Shown one piece after another: positions 63,078 through 64,000 of a DNA stretch of 64,000 bases. The DNA comes from JAGTRP01 sp035255045 (GTDB lineage: Bacteria; Pseudomonadota; Gammaproteobacteria; Burkholderiales; Rhodocyclaceae). Below the pieces are notes generated by a model. It did no database searches and was not told the origin of the DNA. It saw only the letters and a list, made by a program, of their open reading frames with translations. The DNA is taken from contig DATFAA010000165.1 of the NCBI GenBank assembly GCA_035255045.1, positions 27,343 to 91,342 of the forward strand, written 5' to 3'. The position numbers and the translations under genes were made by a program. Positions within the stretch are counted from its first letter, which is position 1. Each line of letters starts with the position of its first letter.

Positions 63078-64000
63078 ATGGGAATTGCAGCTCAATCGGG
63101 AGCCATGGCTCCCCTGAGTGTCACGCATCCGGGCCTGTTGGGGGACGTCTCCAATGCGGTGATCCGGGTCCAGGCGCAGCAGCATGCCGAGGCCTTCGAT
63201 CACTACGCGGTCAGCCGCATCAGGCTTTCCACCTTGACCATCCACGCCATCGAGAGCGATCCGGTCAGCATCAGCCGGCGGGACGAGGACATCCTGGAGG
63301 ACAGGATTTTCGATGTGCTTCTCCACGTCCAGGTCCAGGGCTCGGCCGAGATCACCCAGGGCGGCAGAACCTTCAGCCTGGGCCCGGGGGCGGTTGCCGT
63401 CGTCCCGGGCGGCATCCCGTATCACGTCTGTTATCCGGAGAAGGGCCGCAAGATCATCCTGCGCATTCCCCATCGCGTATTCCACGAGCGCGTCCTGGGC
63501 CGGGAAGTACGGGACTTCGGGGCGATGGTTTTCAGCGGCAGCGGCCTGGTGCCGGTGGTCATCGACCTGCTGAAATCGATGACCCTTGAAAAGGAAGGTG
63601 ATCTCTCCGAAGTCGAGCAATTCACCCTGGCGGAAAGCTTCCTGGCGCTGGTGGGCGCGGTGGTGCGCTCCCGCAGCATCCCGGGTAGCAAGGACGGCGA
63701 GAAGAACCGGTCGGCGCGCCTGTGCCGCATCCTCTCCTACCTGGAGGAGAATTTCTCGGATCACGAACTGACACCGGCCCGGGTCGCCGACGCGAATCTG
63801 GTTTCCCTGCGCCACCTCCACGGCCTGTTCAAGGAGTCGGGCACCACGGTAAGCAAATGGATCTGGGACCGCCGCCTCAGGGCCGGCCGGGAAGACCTGC
63901 TGGATCCCAAGCTGGCGAACCTGACCATCTGCGATATCGCCTTTCGCCGGGGATTCAGCGATTCCGCCCATTTCAGCCGGGCGTTCAAGGAGCGGTTCGG
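63078..64000 (+). CDS. AraC-family transcriptional regulator (copy 2), cut by window end
   Basis: 307 codons are visible and the frame is open at the window edge, inside the second helix-turn-helix, so only about 30 residues are missing. The sequence is colinear with copy 1 without gaps. The N-terminal 20 residues and scattered positions differ, while both DNA-binding helices are almost the same, so the two proteins should bind the same sites. AAGGAGG precedes the ATG at 63078. Its genuine end and what it faces downstream are not visible. Confidence 0.9.
   Translation, partial: MGIAAQSGAMAPLSVTHPGLLGDVSNAVIRVQAQQHAEAFDHYAVSRIRLSTLTIHAIESDPVSISRRDEDILEDRIFDVLLHVQVQGSAEITQGGRTFSLGPGAVAVVPGGIPYHVCYPEKGRKIILRIPHRVFHERVLGREVRDFGAMVFSGSGLVPVVIDLLKSMTLEKEGDLSEVEQFTLAESFLALVGAVVRSRSIPGSKDGEKNRSARLCRILSYLEENFSDHELTPARVADANLVSLRHLHGLFKESGTTVSKWIWDRRLRAGREDLLDPKLANLTICDIAFRRGFSDSAHFSRAFKERF
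63078..64000 (+). repeat. Right copy of the 13-kb-spaced direct repeat
   Basis: It matches 49923-50845 in the same orientation with no insertion or deletion (see left copy). The repeat may extend past the window end. Confidence 0.9.

Overview
The window looks like a chromosome segment of a high-GC betaproteobacterium, plausibly of the Rhodocyclales type. The evidence is a strongly GC-biased codon pattern, a CTG-N10-CAG LexA box in front of dinB, gltX next to tRNA-Ala(GGC)/tRNA-Glu(TTC), and a rich chemotaxis/c-di-GMP complement. The genus is an inference. The left 20 kb reads as ordinary chromosomal backbone. The right 44 kb reads as an accessory catabolic and cofactor block starting just after a tRNA-Val gene.

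Left part (1-20 kb): the tail of a thioredoxin-reductase-like flavoprotein; a chemosensory block (MCP, CheA carrying an MshEN-like repeat pair, second MCP); a DUF4139 protein; an SOS-controlled dinB; a PHB-depolymerase-like esterase; a CHASE-PAS-PAS-GGDEF-EAL protein; small secreted proteins (DUF4142, cupredoxin); an FtsH-like protease; a nucleoside deoxyribosyltransferase-like protein; tRNA-Glu, tRNA-Ala, gltX; a DUF1059 protein; and tRNA-Val.

Right part, minus strand (38.2 down to 20.5 kb): a tightly packed run, with several 1-8 base start/stop overlaps, of pntA-pntB-cofE-cofD-cofC, then the M, S and L subunits of a xanthine-dehydrogenase/CO-dehydrogenase-type molybdenum hydroxylase. The L subunit carries a CoxG domain fused to its N terminus. 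The run continues with coxD (AAA+), coxE (VWA), moaA, xdhC, a MocA fusion, and sufS-sufU. In effect this is one Mo hydroxylase delivered with its own cofactor synthesis and sulfuration factors, joined to most of the coenzyme F420 pathway.

Right part, plus strand (38.5-46.3 kb): a second CoxG protein, a three-subunit bis-MGD molybdoenzyme (catalytic, four-cluster ferredoxin, membrane anchor, no Tat signal), fdhD, a strong terminator, then ETF-ubiquinone oxidoreductase. After a degenerate kinase-like gene, a DUF3135 gene and ribA, there is a small IS remnant. It is followed by a 13-kb segment bracketed by two nearly identical AraC-family genes. That segment holds pyruvate carboxylase (minus strand) and a plus-strand series: LLM-family F420-type oxidoreductase, fumarylacetoacetase-family hydrolase, M20-like protein, the CofG-CofH fusion fbiC, a cyclase-family hydrolase and a homocitrate-synthase-like enzyme.

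Taken together (inference), this is a pathway for some cyclic compound. It would start with hydroxylation by the Mo hydroxylase, use deazaflavin-dependent redox chemistry in the LLM enzyme, open and hydrolyse the ring with the three hydrolases, handle carbon with the DRE-TIM enzyme and pyruvate carboxylase, and pass electrons to quinone through the MGD complex and ETF-QO. The substrate cannot be read from the sequence. F420 synthesis is fully encoded (CofC, CofD, CofE, CofG-CofH, plus RibA feeding the precursor), but no recognisable F420 reductase is present in the window.
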